From Mesorhizobium sp. WSM3859 (GTDB lineage: Bacteria > Pseudomonadota > Alphaproteobacteria > Rhizobiales > Rhizobiaceae), in the NCBI RefSeq assembly GCF_002295065.1, contig NZ_NSGG01000024.1:1-64000 (forward strand): DNA of 64,000 bases, in the 5' to 3' direction. Within the stretch, counting starts at the first letter, position 1. The number at the start of each line of letters is the position of its first letter. Made by a program: the position numbers and the translations under genes. Under the pieces are notes generated by a model. That model did no database searches, was not told the DNA's origin, and worked only from the letters and a program-made list of their open reading frames with translations. Of this stretch, positions 26,289-35,174 are shown piece by piece.

Positions 26289-27497
26289 TCAGACGGCCTT
26301 GAAGGCCAGCACCGCGTTGGTTCCGCCGAAGGCGAAGCTGTTGCTGAGCGCGGCGCGCACCTTGCGCTCGCGCGCCGTGTTCGGCGTCACGTCGAGGTCG
26401 CATTCCGGGTCCGGCTCGCGGTAGTTGGCGGTCGGCGGCACGATGCCGTCGCGGATCGCCATCACGCAGGCGATCATCTCCAGCCCGCCGGAAGCGCCTA
26501 GGCAATGCGCATGCATCGACTTGGTCGACGACACTGAAAGCGAAGGGGCGTGGTTTCCGAAGACGCGCTTGATCGCGGCGGTCTCGATCTGGTCGTTGGC
26601 CTTGGTGCCGGTGCCATGCGCGTTGAGGTAGTCGACGTCTTCCGGGTTGAGCCCGGCATCCGCCAGGCAGAAACGCATCGCCGCTTCCGGTCCCTCGACG
26701 GTCGGCGCGACGATGTCGGAGGCATCGGCGGAAAGCCCGACGCCGGCGATCTCCGCCAAAATCGTGGCGCCGCGCGCCATCGCGTGATCGTAGCTTTCGA
26801 GCACCGCCATGCCGGCGCCTTCGCCAAGCACAAGGCCGGCGCGGTCGGCCGAGAACGGCCGGCAGGTGTCGGGTGAAAGCACCCTCAGCGCCTCCCAGCC
26901 CTTGAGCACGCCCCACACCAGCGGCGCTTCGGTGCCGCCGGCGACCATCACGTCGGCGCGGCCGAGCCTGATCTGGTCGACGGCCGAGGAGATCGCATGG
27001 TTGGCGGACGAGCAGGCCGAGGTGGCGCCGAAGACAGGGCCTCGCAGCCCGAGCGCCATGCTGACCTGGCCGGCGGCCGCGCCCGGCATCACTTTCGGCA
27101 CGGTGAAGATGGCGGCGCGGTTGCGCCCCTCGATCAGGATCGCGCGGTAATTCTCCTCGATGGTCTCGAAGCCGGCGACGCCGATGCCGACGATCGCGCC
27201 CATCCGGTAGGTGTTGTCGGCATGCGCCGTCAATCCGGATTGCCGCATGGCCTCGCGCGCGGCGATCACCGCCAGCAGGCTGAAGCGGTCCATCGACACG
27301 ACCTGCTTGCGGTCGATGCCATGGTCCGGCAACTGCTTGATTTCGCAGCCGGTCTTGACCTTGAGGTCATGCAGCGACGGGTTGTCGATCGGGCCGATGG
27401 CCGAGCGGCCGGCGCGCATGGCGTCCCATATCGCCGCCGCATCGTTGCCGAGCCCGCAAATCCCGCCGATGCCGGTGATGACGACGCGTTTTTGCAT
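26289..27497 (-). CDS. beta-ketoacyl-ACP synthase, NodE/FabF-like
   Basis: The protein has 402 residues, the length of NodE. The catalytic triad is the Cys in ATSACSSANHA and the two His in NAHGTGTKAND and SMHAHCLGASGG. FGGTNAVLAFK closes the fold. It condenses malonyl-ACP with acyl chains in the cytoplasm. It begins 4 bases after the ACP gene stop, so enzyme and carrier form an operon. The pair resembles nodFE, which makes unsaturated acyl chains of Nod factors, but no other nod gene is nearby. A role in a special lipid is equally possible. Confidence 0.88.
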   Translation of the reverse strand: MQKRVVITGIGGICGLGNDAAAIWDAMRAGRSAIGPIDNPSLHDLKVKTGCEIKQLPDHGIDRKQVVSMDRFSLLAVIAAREAMRQSGLTAHADNTYRMGAIVGIGVAGFETIEENYRAILIEGRNRAAIFTVPKVMPGAAAGQVSMALGLRGPVFGATSACSSANHAISSAVDQIRLGRADVMVAGGTEAPLVWGVLKGWEALRVLSPDTCRPFSADRAGLVLGEGAGMAVLESYDHAMARGATILAEIAGVGLSADASDIVAPTVEGPEAAMRFCLADAGLNPEDVDYLNAHGTGTKANDQIETAAIKRVFGNHAPSLSVSSTKSMHAHCLGASGGLEMIACVMAIRDGIVPPTANYREPDPECDLDVTPNTARERKVRAALSNSFAFGGTNAVLAFKAV

Positions 27498-27501
27498 GCA
27501 G

Positions 27502-27756
27502 TCAGGCTTTTTTCGCGATCAGTTCGCGAACCGCCTCGACCATGTCGCCGACGTTCTTGAGGTTGCTCCAGGCGTCGACCGTGTTCATCTCGATCTCGAT
27601 GCCGTACTTCTCCTCGAGATCGAAGATGATCTCGGTCAGCTCCAGCGAATGGATGCCGAGCGTGCTGAGATCGGTGGCGGCGGTGATCTCCTCGCCGCCG
27701 GTATCGGCATGCGCTTTGATCTTTTCGATGATCTCGGTCGTCAGTTGGTCAGCCAT
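27502..27756 (-). CDS. acyl carrier protein, NodF-like
   Basis: An acidic 84-residue ACP. The phosphopantetheine serine lies in TLGIHSLELTEI, where the usual Asp before Ser is His. The C-terminal IEMNTVDAWSNLKNVGDMVEAVREL is strikingly like NodF and unlike housekeeping AcpP. It would carry the acyl chain for the ketosynthase encoded directly downstream. The 196 bases to the divergent ureD gene should hold both promoters. Confidence 0.87.
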   Translation of the reverse strand: MADQLTTEIIEKIKAHADTGGEEITAATDLSTLGIHSLELTEIIFDLEEKYGIEIEMNTVDAWSNLKNVGDMVEAVRELIAKKA

Positions 27757-27952
27757 TCGGTTCCTTCCCTGTCGTTTCCCGACGCCAACTGATCAGCGCC
27801 CCTTTTGATCCCCGGATCCAACAACGCCGTTGCCCTTACCTCGCCAGACACCGCGCGACCGCTCCAGGGTGGCTTCCCTCTATAGAAACCAAAACGTTGT
27901 CAAGCAACAAGCGATATATCGACAAAGCCGGCGGAGTGCTTAACCTGGAATC

Positions 27953-28840
27953 GTGGACACGATCGAGAACACCTTGGCATCCAACCCCGCCTCGCCTTTG
28001 GCCGCTCCTCCTCTGCCTGCCGCGCAACGTGTTGCAGGGCGAGCCAGGCTTTTCTGCGGCAAGAGCGATGGCCGGACGCGCCTGCAGCGGCTCTATCAGG
28101 ACGGATCGGCCAAGATCCGCCTGCCGGCGGTGCAAGGCGATCCGCTCGAGGCGGTGCTGATCAACACAGCCGGCGGAATGACCGGGGGCGACCGCCTCGG
28201 CTGGACGATCGAAGTCGGCGCCGAGGCCTCCGCCTCCATCACCACCCAGGCCTGCGAAAAGGTCTATCGCGCCGCCGCCGACAGGGCCGAGACAACCGTC
28301 GGCCTGCGGGTTGGTCCGGGCGGCCGCATAGCCTGGCTGCCGCAGGAAACCATCGTTTTCGATCGTGCCGCCTTCGCCCGCACGCTGGATGTCGATCTCG
28401 CTGAGGATGCCGAGGCGCTAGTGCTCGAAGCCACGCTCTTCGGCCGGCTGGCGATGGGCGAGCGGACGGTTCAAGGCAGCTTCCACGACCGCTGGCGGGT
28501 CCGCCAGGGCGGCACGCTGATCCATGCGGAGGATTTCCGGATCGGTCCGGATATCGCCGCAACGCTCCAGCAGCCGGCAGCGACCAGCGGCGCGCTGGCC
28601 GTCGCCACGGTGCTGCTTGTCTCGCGGCAAGCCGAAGACCTGCTGGACAAGGTCCGCGCCATCATCGGCGATCCCGGCATCGGGGGCTGGGGCGGCGCCA
28701 GTTTCTGGAACGTCGGCCGATCTGGCAAGCTTCTTGCGAGGCTTAGCGCCGGCGACGGCTACCAGCTCCGCAAGCGGCTGGTTCCGCTTGTCGAACTGCT
28801 CAATGGACGGGCCGGCCTGCCTAAATTGTGGTCACTCTGA
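27953..28840 (+). CDS. ureD: urease accessory protein UreD
   Basis: The protein has 295 residues from a GTG at 27953. The family segments ARLFCGKSDGRTRLQRLYQDGSAKIRLP, NTAGGMTGGDRL, TTQACEKVYRAA, LPQETIVFDRAAF, EATLFGRLAMGE and WGGASFWNVGRSGKLLARL are all present. UreD is the scaffold that binds the urease apoprotein and recruits UreF and UreG for nickel insertion. It opens the urease locus; ureA follows after 21 bases. Confidence 0.95.
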   Translation: MDTIENTLASNPASPLAAPPLPAAQRVAGRARLFCGKSDGRTRLQRLYQDGSAKIRLPAVQGDPLEAVLINTAGGMTGGDRLGWTIEVGAEASASITTQACEKVYRAAADRAETTVGLRVGPGGRIAWLPQETIVFDRAAFARTLDVDLAEDAEALVLEATLFGRLAMGERTVQGSFHDRWRVRQGGTLIHAEDFRIGPDIAATLQQPAATSGALAVATVLLVSRQAEDLLDKVRAIIGDPGIGGWGGASFWNVGRSGKLLARLSAGDGYQLRKRLVPLVELLNGRAGLPKLWSL

Positions 28841-28861
28841 TCTGAAATACCGGGACATTGC

Positions 28862-29164
28862 ATGAATCTTACGCCGCGTGAAAAAGACAAGCTGCTCATC
28901 GCCATGGCGGCGATGGTGGCGCGCAAGCGCCTGGAGCGCGGCGTCAAGCTCAACCATCCCGAAGCCATCGCCCTGATCACCGACTTCGTCGTCGAAGGCG
29001 CGCGCGACGGCCGCCCGGTCGCGGAACTGATGGAGGCGGGCGCCCATGTCGTCACCCGGGCCCAGGTGATGGACGGCATCGCCGAGATGATCCACGACGT
29101 CCAGGTCGAAGCGACGTTTCCCGACGGCACGAAGCTGGTGACCGTGCACGAACCCATCCGGTGA
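28862..29164 (+). CDS. ureA: urease gamma subunit
   Basis: The 100 residues fit UreA exactly: MNLTPREKDKLLIAMAAMVA, NHPEAIALITDFVVEGARDGR and DVQVEATFPDGTKLVTVHEPI. It forms the (ABC)3 urease with UreB and UreC, which hydrolyses urea to ammonia and carbamate in the cytoplasm. The next gene starts 12 bases on. Confidence 0.97.
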   Translation: MNLTPREKDKLLIAMAAMVARKRLERGVKLNHPEAIALITDFVVEGARDGRPVAELMEAGAHVVTRAQVMDGIAEMIHDVQVEATFPDGTKLVTVHEPIR

Positions 29165-29176
29165 GGAGGAAGACCG

Positions 29177-29431
29177 ATGCTGGAACTCAGGCCCAATTGT
29201 GAATGCTGCGACAAGGATCTGCCGCCGGAGGCGGCCGATGCGCTGATCTGCACCTTCGAATGCACCTTCTGCGCCGACTGCGTCGATAATGTGCTGGGCG
29301 GCGTCTGCCCGAATTGCGGCGGCAATTTCGCGCCGCGGCCGATCCGGCCGGCGGGGAAGCTGACGAAATATCCGCCATCGACCAGGCGCGTGCTCAAGGC
29401 CGAAGGCTGCGGTCCGCGCAAGGCCGCTTGA
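29177..29431 (+). CDS. DUF1272 small cysteine-rich protein
   Basis: The protein has 84 residues, with GAGGAGG before the ATG. Cysteine pairs in CECCDKDL, CTFECTFCADC and CPNCGG would bind one or two zinc or other metal ions. The family is uncharacterised but often lies in urease and metal-related loci. It sits between ureA and the nickel-permease-like gene, and a link to metal handling is inference. Confidence 0.85.
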   Translation: MLELRPNCECCDKDLPPEAADALICTFECTFCADCVDNVLGGVCPNCGGNFAPRPIRPAGKLTKYPPSTRRVLKAEGCGPRKAA

Positions 29432-29457
29432 ACAGGACAATTGGAAAGGGCACAAAG

Positions 29458-30051
29458 ATGATCTCCGCCTCGACGAAACGCAGCACGCTCGCCGTCATCC
29501 TCCTGCTGGCTGCGGCGATGCCGGCTTACGCCCATGTCGGAGCAGGCTCCACCTTGTCCTTCGCTGCCGGCTTCGCGCACCCGCTGTGCGGCCTCGACCA
29601 CATGACGGTGATGATCGCCGTCGGCCTGTGGGCGGCGCTGAAGGGTGGCAAGGCGCTCTGGGCCTGGCCGCTTGCCTTCCTCGGCGTGATGCTCGCCGGC
29701 GGCGCGCTCGGCATGCTGCATGTGCCGGTGCCTTTCGTCGAGCCAGGCATCCTCGCGTCGGTCGTGGCGCTCGGCCTGCTGGTGGCGCTGGCGATCGACC
29801 TGCCGGTCTCGGCCGGGGTGGCCATCATCGGCCTGTTCGCGTTGTTCCACGGCCACGCCCATGGCACCGAGGTGCCGGAAAATGTCGGGGGCCTGGACTA
29901 TATGGCCGGTTTCGCGATGGCCACGGCACTCCTCCACGGTATCGGCATGGCGGCCGGCCTCGGGCTTGGGTCGCGCTTCCGTGGCCTGGCGCGCGCCGCC
30001 GGTGCCGCTTGCGCGGCGATTGGCATTGGCCTGGCCTTTGGCATGGTGTGA
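29458..30051 (+). CDS. HupE/UreJ-family nickel permease-like protein
   Basis: The protein has 197 residues from the ATG at 29458. A signal peptide (MPAYA-H) is followed by about six membrane spans. The family nickel motif HPLCGLDHMTVMIAVGLWA and the histidine-rich FALFHGHAHGTE are present. HupE/UreJ proteins bring nickel into the cell for hydrogenase or urease. Its place directly before ureB supports the urease role. Confidence 0.9.
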   Translation: MISASTKRSTLAVILLLAAAMPAYAHVGAGSTLSFAAGFAHPLCGLDHMTVMIAVGLWAALKGGKALWAWPLAFLGVMLAGGALGMLHVPVPFVEPGILASVVALGLLVALAIDLPVSAGVAIIGLFALFHGHAHGTEVPENVGGLDYMAGFAMATALLHGIGMAAGLGLGSRFRGLARAAGAACAAIGIGLAFGMV

Positions 30052-30058
30052 GGGCGCG

Positions 30059-30364
30059 ATGATCCCCGGTGAAGTTATTGCGGCCAAAGGCGACATCGAG
30101 CTCAACAAGGGCCGGCCGACCGTCACGCTCAAGGTCGCCAACAGCGGTGACCGTCCGATCCAGGTCGGCAGCCACTATCATTTCTTCGAGACCAATGAGG
30201 GCTTGAAATTCGACCGCGAGAGCGCGCGCGGCATGCGCCTCGACATTGCCGCCGGCACCGCCATGCGCTTCGAGCCGGGGCAGGAACGCGACGTCACGCT
30301 GGTGCCGCTGGGCGGCAAGCGCGAGGTCTATGGTTTTCAGCAGAAGGTGATGGGCAAGCTGTGA
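30059..30364 (+). CDS. ureB: urease beta subunit
   Basis: The 101 residues include MIPGEVIAAKGDIELNKGRP, VGSHYHFFETN, DRESARGMRLDIAAGTAMRFEPGQ and GGKREVYGFQ, all invariant in UreB. The ATG at 30059 lies 7 bases after the hupE stop, with GAGGG just before it. UreB packs against UreC in the urease trimer. In most operons ureC follows directly; here two inverted genes intervene. Confidence 0.97.
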   Translation: MIPGEVIAAKGDIELNKGRPTVTLKVANSGDRPIQVGSHYHFFETNEGLKFDRESARGMRLDIAAGTAMRFEPGQERDVTLVPLGGKREVYGFQQKVMGKL

Positions 30365-30384
30365 GATCCGGCGGTGCGCCCACA

Positions 30385-30870
30385 TCACCTCGGCGGCTTG
30401 GCTGCCGCGTAGATGACGACCTTCCCCGGATTGTCGAACTGCACGGCGAGCACGTCCTCGGCCTGCACGCGCCGCGAATCGATCGCGTTGAAGAGCAAGG
30501 CGTTCGCCTCGATCTCCTGGCGCAGCTCGGCGACGTCCTCCTGATGCTGCTTCATCTTGTTCTCGATGGCCGGCGGCGGCCCGCCTTCGCTGCGCGCCGC
30601 ATCGGTCAGGAACACGATGTCGACCGTGTCGAGCTTGGTGGTCTTGCGCACCGTGCCGATGTTGTCGCGGGTGCGATTGATGGCCGAGATGACCTTTCCG
30701 GCCTCCGTCCGGGCGAGCGCCTCTTCCTGGCGGACATCGGAATCGACAATCGCCGCGGCAGGCCTGCCGTTGTTCAGCGGCTGCGCCGCGGACGCCGCCT
30801 GGGGCGCGACCATGAAGAGCGCGGTGACAACCACGGAACTGCATTTTGCAAAAGGCCGAGTATTCGCCAT
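30385..30870 (-). CDS. periplasmic hypothetical protein
   Basis: The protein has 161 residues from the ATG at 30870, preceded by AGGAG. The signal peptide ends ASA-AQ. The mature protein is helical and charged (EALARTEAGKVISAINRTRDNIGTVRKTTKLDTVDIVFLTDAA, KMKQHQEDVAELRQEIEANALLFNAI). I know no function. It lies inverted between ureB and ureC, tail to tail with ureB (20-base gap), and is probably cotranscribed after the gene at 31401. Confidence 0.75.
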   Translation of the reverse strand: MANTRPFAKCSSVVVTALFMVAPQAASAAQPLNNGRPAAAIVDSDVRQEEALARTEAGKVISAINRTRDNIGTVRKTTKLDTVDIVFLTDAARSEGGPPPAIENKMKQHQEDVAELRQEIEANALLFNAIDSRRVQAEDVLAVQFDNPGKVVIYAAAKPPR

Positions 30871-31029
30871 TATTCGCTCCTGACTGAACTCGTGACGGGG
30901 CGAAAACAGCGAAACTGTCCGGTCTGGCCGGTGGTTCCCAGCAAAAGCCGGATGGCGGACCGCAAGGCGGCCCGCATTCTTTTCAAAATATGGGCGGCGG
31001 ACCGCGAGGCGGCCCGCCCTGGCGCGCAA

Positions 31030-31401
31030 TCAGCTCGCCTTCTTGGTGATCAGCGTCAGCGCGCCGTTGGGCTGCATGCTGGCGGCGATCACCTGCGCCG
31101 AGCTCATGCCCTTGGCTTCGAGCGCGGATTTCACCTTGGGCGTGGCGTCGATCGACTTGCGCAAGCTCTGCAGGCCGGCATCGCCGCGCTGCGCCACGAT
31201 CTGGTTGACCTGCGTCTGCGTGTCCTTGGGCAGTTCGGTAATGTCGACGACGTTGACGCTCTGGATCGTCGGCACGGCCGGTTGGCCCTTCGGCGCCGCC
31301 TGATCAGGCGCGGTCGGGGTCGGACTGGGCTGTTGCTGGGCGCTCGCGGCGCCCGCCATCATCAGGGTGGTGGCTGCGGCGATGACTATCGTTTTGCGCA
31401 T
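31030..31401 (-). CDS. small periplasmic hypothetical protein
   Basis: The protein has 123 residues from the ATG at 31401, with GGAAGGA ahead. A signal peptide ends GAASA-QQ, followed by a Pro/Gln/Ala linker. The folded part contains NVVDITELPKDTQTQVNQIVAQRGDAGLQSLRKSIDATPKVKSALEAKGMSSAQVIAA. No family is recognised. It is divergent from ureC (167-base gap), so its promoter probably overlaps that of ureC. Confidence 0.72.
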   Translation of the reverse strand: MRKTIVIAAATTLMMAGAASAQQQPSPTPTAPDQAAPKGQPAVPTIQSVNVVDITELPKDTQTQVNQIVAQRGDAGLQSLRKSIDATPKVKSALEAKGMSSAQVIAASMQPNGALTLITKKAS

Positions 31402-31568
31402 GGATGTTCCTTCCATCGGTTGGGCAAACGGTCGTTTTGGGCTGACTCGCGTACCTCAACCGCCAAATGGGCGCGCAAAGTGTCGCCGAACGGGTCATTG
31501 CGTGACCATTGGGTGGCGACAATGTGTGCCCTCTACACAAACAATTGGAATTTTGGGAGCAATCGCTG

Positions 31569-33281
31569 ATGGCCAGGATAAGCCGCGCCTCCTATGCGCA
31601 GATGTATGGACCGACTGTCGGCGACAAGGTGCGGCTTGCCGACACCGAGCTGTTCGTCGAGGTCGAGAAGGACCTCACTGTTTACGGCGAGGAAGTAAAA
31701 TTCGGTGGCGGCAAGGTCATCCGCGATGGCATGGGCCAGAGCCAGGTCACGCGTTTGGGCGGCGCGGTCGATACCGTCATCACCAATGCGCTGGTCGTCG
31801 ATGCGCTTACCGGCATCGTCAAGGCCGATATCGGCCTGAAGGACGGCCGCATCGCCGCGATCGGCAAGGCCGGCAATCCGGACATGCAGGATGGCGTCAC
31901 CATCATCATCGGTCCCGGCACCGAGATCATCGCCGGCGAAGGCAAGATCCTGACGGCCGGCGGCTTCGATGCGCATATCCATTTCATCTGCCCGCAGCAG
32001 ATCGAGGAAGCGCTGATGAGCGGCATCACCACGATGCTGGGCGGCGGCACCGGTCCGGCGCATGGGACCTTGGCCACCACCTGCACGCCCGGCCCCTGGC
32101 ACATGGCGCGCATGATCCAGTCTTTCGACGCCTTCCCGATGAATATCGGCCTGTCGGGCAAGGGCAATGCGTCAAGGCCGGCGGCGCTGGAAGAAATGGT
32201 GCTGGCCGGCGCCTGCTCGCTGAAGCTGCATGAGGACTGGGGCACCACGCCAGCGGCGATCGATTGCTGCCTGTCGGTCGCCGACGACTATGACGTGCAG
32301 GTGATGATCCACACCGACACGCTGAACGAATCGGGCTTCGTCGAGAACACGGTGGCGGCAATCAAGGGCCGCACCATCCATGCCTTCCACACCGAGGGCG
32401 CCGGCGGCGGCCACGCGCCCGATATCATCAAGGTCTGCGGCCTGCCCAACGTCATCCCGTCCTCGACCAATCCGACCCGGCCTTACACGGTCAACACCTT
32501 GGCCGAGCATCTCGACATGCTGATGGTCTGCCACCATCTGTCGCCGTCGATCCCCGAGGACATCGCCTTCGCCGAGAGCCGCATCCGCAAGGAGACGATC
32601 GCGGCGGAGGACATCCTGCACGACATCGGCGCCTTCTCGATCATCTCCTCCGACAGCCAGGCCATGGGCCGCGTCGGCGAGGTGGCGATCCGCTGCTGGC
32701 AGACCGCCGACAAGATGAAGCGCCAGCGCGGCGCGCTGCCCGACGAAACCGGTGACAACGACAATTTCCGCGTCCGCCGCTATATCGCCAAATACACCAT
32801 CAATCCGGCCATCGCGCATGGCTTGTCGAAGGAGATCGGCTCGATCACGGTCGGCAAACGCGCCGATCTCGTGCTGTGGAACCCGGCCTTCTTCGGCGTG
32901 AAACCCGAAATGGTGCTGGTAGGCGGCTCGATCGCGGCCGCGCCCATGGGCGACCCGAACGCCTCGATCCCGACGCCGCAACCGATGCATTATCGGCCGA
33001 TGTTCGGCGCCTATGGCAAGGCGCTGACCAACTCCTCGGTGACTTTCGTCTCGAAGGCGGCGCTTGACTCTGGCCTGCAGCAAAGGCTGGGAGTCGACAA
33101 GGCGATGGTCGCGGTCGAGAACACGCGTGCCGGCATCGGCAAGCATTCCATGGTGCTCAACGACGCCACGCCGCATGTCGAGGTCGATCCCGAAACCTAC
33201 GAGGTGCGCGCCGACGGCGATCTCTTGACCTGCGAGCCGGCGACCGTGCTGCCGATGGCGCAGCGGTATTTCCTGTTCTGA
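31569..33281 (+). CDS. ureC: urease alpha subunit (catalytic)
   Basis: The 570 residues are the standard length. Nickel ligands are His136 and His138 (DAHIHF), the carbamylated Lys219 and neighbouring His221 (LKLHEDWGTTP), His248 (MIHTDTLNE), His274 (HTEGAGGGH) and Asp362 (SSDSQAMGRVGE). The flap is Cys321-His322 (VCHHLSPSIPEDIAFAESRIR). All are intact, so it should be active once nickel-loaded. The ATG at 31569 is chosen because MARISRASYAQMYGPT is the family N-terminus. Urea hydrolysis supplies nitrogen and raises pH. Confidence 0.98.
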   Translation: MARISRASYAQMYGPTVGDKVRLADTELFVEVEKDLTVYGEEVKFGGGKVIRDGMGQSQVTRLGGAVDTVITNALVVDALTGIVKADIGLKDGRIAAIGKAGNPDMQDGVTIIIGPGTEIIAGEGKILTAGGFDAHIHFICPQQIEEALMSGITTMLGGGTGPAHGTLATTCTPGPWHMARMIQSFDAFPMNIGLSGKGNASRPAALEEMVLAGACSLKLHEDWGTTPAAIDCCLSVADDYDVQVMIHTDTLNESGFVENTVAAIKGRTIHAFHTEGAGGGHAPDIIKVCGLPNVIPSSTNPTRPYTVNTLAEHLDMLMVCHHLSPSIPEDIAFAESRIRKETIAAEDILHDIGAFSIISSDSQAMGRVGEVAIRCWQTADKMKRQRGALPDETGDNDNFRVRRYIAKYTINPAIAHGLSKEIGSITVGKRADLVLWNPAFFGVKPEMVLVGGSIAAAPMGDPNASIPTPQPMHYRPMFGAYGKALTNSSVTFVSKAALDSGLQQRLGVDKAMVAVENTRAGIGKHSMVLNDATPHVEVDPETYEVRADGDLLTCEPATVLPMAQRYFLF

Positions 33282-33368
33282 CAGCGCTTATCGGTGAACG
33301 GCCAAATATCGTTGCAGCGCGCGTGCGCAGATCGCAATATGCGGCAAGCAGCAGCATTGTGAACAGGC

Positions 33369-33962
33369 ATGTCCACCGAAATCGCCTCCCAGCACGACAT
33401 CTTCCCGCATATCCGCATCGTCATGGGCATGGTGATCGGCCTCGGCGTCACGCGTCTGCTTTCGGGAACCGCGCGCATCGTCCAGCATCCCGGCCAGTAT
33501 CGGCTCTACGCCGTGCATCTCGCCTGGGTCGCCTCGGTGCTGCTGATGCTGGTGCATTTCTGGTGGTGGGAGTTCGGCCTTTACGCCATCGAGAACTGGA
33601 CCTTCGGCAAGTACCTTTTCATCATCTTTTACGCCATTACGCTGTTCCTGCTCTGCGCACTGCTGTTTCCGGATTCGATGCTCGATTACACCAGCTACGA
33701 AGATTATTTCTACTCGCGCCGCGCCTGGTTCTTCGGGCTGCTGGCGGCGACCTATCTGCTCGACGTGATCGACACGCTGCTCAAGGGTCCGGCGCATTTC
33801 GCCCGCTTCGGCAACGAATATCTGATCCGCACGCCCGTCTTCGTGGCGCTGTGCATCGTCGCGATCCTGGTGCGCGACAAACGCTTCCACATCGCTTTCG
33901 TCACGGCCGCGCTGATTTACCAGATATCGTTCATCCTGCGGCTGTTCGACACCATCGTCTGA
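33369..33962 (+). CDS. multi-pass membrane protein, hypothetical
   Basis: The protein has 197 residues with five or six membrane spans (IRIVMGMVIGLGVTRLL, LAWVASVLLMLVHFWWW, YLFIIFYAITLFLLCALLF, FFGLLAATYLLDVIDTLL, PVFVALCIVAILV, FVTAALIYQISFIL). I do not recognise a family. It lies between ureC and ureE on the same strand and may travel with the urease genes, without any obvious urease function. Confidence 0.72.
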   Translation: MSTEIASQHDIFPHIRIVMGMVIGLGVTRLLSGTARIVQHPGQYRLYAVHLAWVASVLLMLVHFWWWEFGLYAIENWTFGKYLFIIFYAITLFLLCALLFPDSMLDYTSYEDYFYSRRAWFFGLLAATYLLDVIDTLLKGPAHFARFGNEYLIRTPVFVALCIVAILVRDKRFHIAFVTAALIYQISFILRLFDTIV

Positions 33963-34008
33963 GCGTTCGCGATGCGGTAGAGTTCTCGGAAAAGGCAAGA
34001 GTTCAACC

Positions 34009-34614
34009 ATGTACAAGGCTGTCGGATCGCGCGGCTCCCGCGTCAGCCGGGTGCTCTGGATGCTCGAGGAGCTCGGGCAGCCCTACGAGTTCGTCGAGGT
34101 CAAGCTGCGCTCACCGGAAGCCTATGCGCTCAACCCGTCCGGCAAGGTGCCGATCCTGATCGACGGCGACCTTAAAGTCACGGATTCCGCGGCGATCTGC
34201 GTCTATCTGGCCGACAAGCATGCCGACAAAGGCATGGGCGCCAATCCGGGTGTTGCTGGGCGCGCCGAGATGGACTCATGGATGCACTTCGCCCAGAGCG
34301 AGCTCGAAGCGCCGCTCTGGAACAAGCTGCGCCACCGCTTCCTGCTGCCCAAGGACGTTCGGGTCGATGTCGGCCCGGCCGCGGCCTATGATTTCGCATC
34401 CGAAATAAAAGCGCTGGATCGCCGGCTTGGCGACAAGCCCTATGCTTTGGGCGATCGGTTCTCCGCCGTTGACGTGTTGCTGGGCGATATGGGCGGCTGG
34501 GCTCGCGCCGGCAGATTCCCGATCGACTCAGAACGGGTCGGCGCCTATTTCGACCGCGTGCTGTCGCGACCCGCTCGTGCCCGCGCCCAAGCTAATGGCG
34601 GAGCCATGAAATGA
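34009..34614 (+). CDS. glutathione S-transferase family protein
   Basis: The protein has 201 residues. The thioredoxin-like N-domain has the catalytic-serine region GSRGSRVSRVLWMLEELGQPYE, NPSGKVPILID and DSAAICVYLADKH. The C-domain contains GDRFSAVDVLLGDMGGWA. The stop codon overlaps the ureE start (ATGA at 34611-34614), so its expression is tied to the urease accessory genes. A role in urease maturation is not known for GSTs. Confidence 0.87.
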   Translation: MYKAVGSRGSRVSRVLWMLEELGQPYEFVEVKLRSPEAYALNPSGKVPILIDGDLKVTDSAAICVYLADKHADKGMGANPGVAGRAEMDSWMHFAQSELEAPLWNKLRHRFLLPKDVRVDVGPAAAYDFASEIKALDRRLGDKPYALGDRFSAVDVLLGDMGGWARAGRFPIDSERVGAYFDRVLSRPARARAQANGGAMK

Positions 34615-35174
34615 AGCTCAACATCAATACCGATTTCACCAAGTTTCCGCGCGCCGTCTCGGTGCTTGCCGCCGGCGATCCGGGTTTGACCGCGCCCTAC
34701 GACAAGGCCGTGCTGCCGCATGACGAGCGCCATCTGCGCCGCCGCGCCGTCGAGACCGCCGGCGGCGACAAGGTGCTGGTCGACCTGCCCGAGCCGGTGG
34801 CGCTCGCCAATGGCGACCGGCTGGTGCTGGAAGACGGCCGCCAGCTCGAGATCGTCGCGGCGCCCGAGGAGGTCTACGACATCCGCGCCCGCGACGCGGT
34901 TCATCTCACCGAGCTTGCCTGGCACATCGGCAACCGCCACCTCGCGGCGGCGATCGAGGCCGACCGCATCCTCATCCTGCGCGACCATGTCATCAAGGCG
35001 ATGCTCGAAGGGCTCGGCGCCACGGTGAAAGAGGTTTCGCAGCCGTTCAGTCCGGTGCGCGGCGCCTATTCCGGGCATGGCCACGACCACGGCCATTCGC
35101 ATGATCATCACGATCATGACCACCATGATCATCACGATCACGACCATCACCACCACCACCATCATCATGACTGA
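34611..35174 (+). CDS. ureE: urease accessory protein UreE (nickel metallochaperone)
   Basis: The protein has 187 residues. The N-terminal domain contains VLPHDERHLRRRAVETAGGDKVLVDL and LEDGRQLEIVAAPEEVYDIRARDAVHLTELAWHIGNRHLAAAIE, with the metal-binding His in GNRHL. The C-terminal tail of about 30 residues is nearly all His and Asp (HGHDHGHSHDHHDHDHH and on), a nickel store. UreE delivers Ni to UreG. The gene overlaps its upstream neighbour by 4 and ureF by 8 bases. Confidence 0.95.
   Translation: MKLNINTDFTKFPRAVSVLAAGDPGLTAPYDKAVLPHDERHLRRRAVETAGGDKVLVDLPEPVALANGDRLVLEDGRQLEIVAAPEEVYDIRARDAVHLTELAWHIGNRHLAAAIEADRILILRDHVIKAMLEGLGATVKEVSQPFSPVRGAYSGHGHDHGHSHDHHDHDHHDHHDHDHHHHHHHHD

Noticed and set aside
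35077..35166. Longer UreF N-terminus (MATTTAIRMIITIMTT...)
   Set aside because: It is the His/Asp codon run of ureE read out of frame; UreF family similarity begins at the ATG at 35167.
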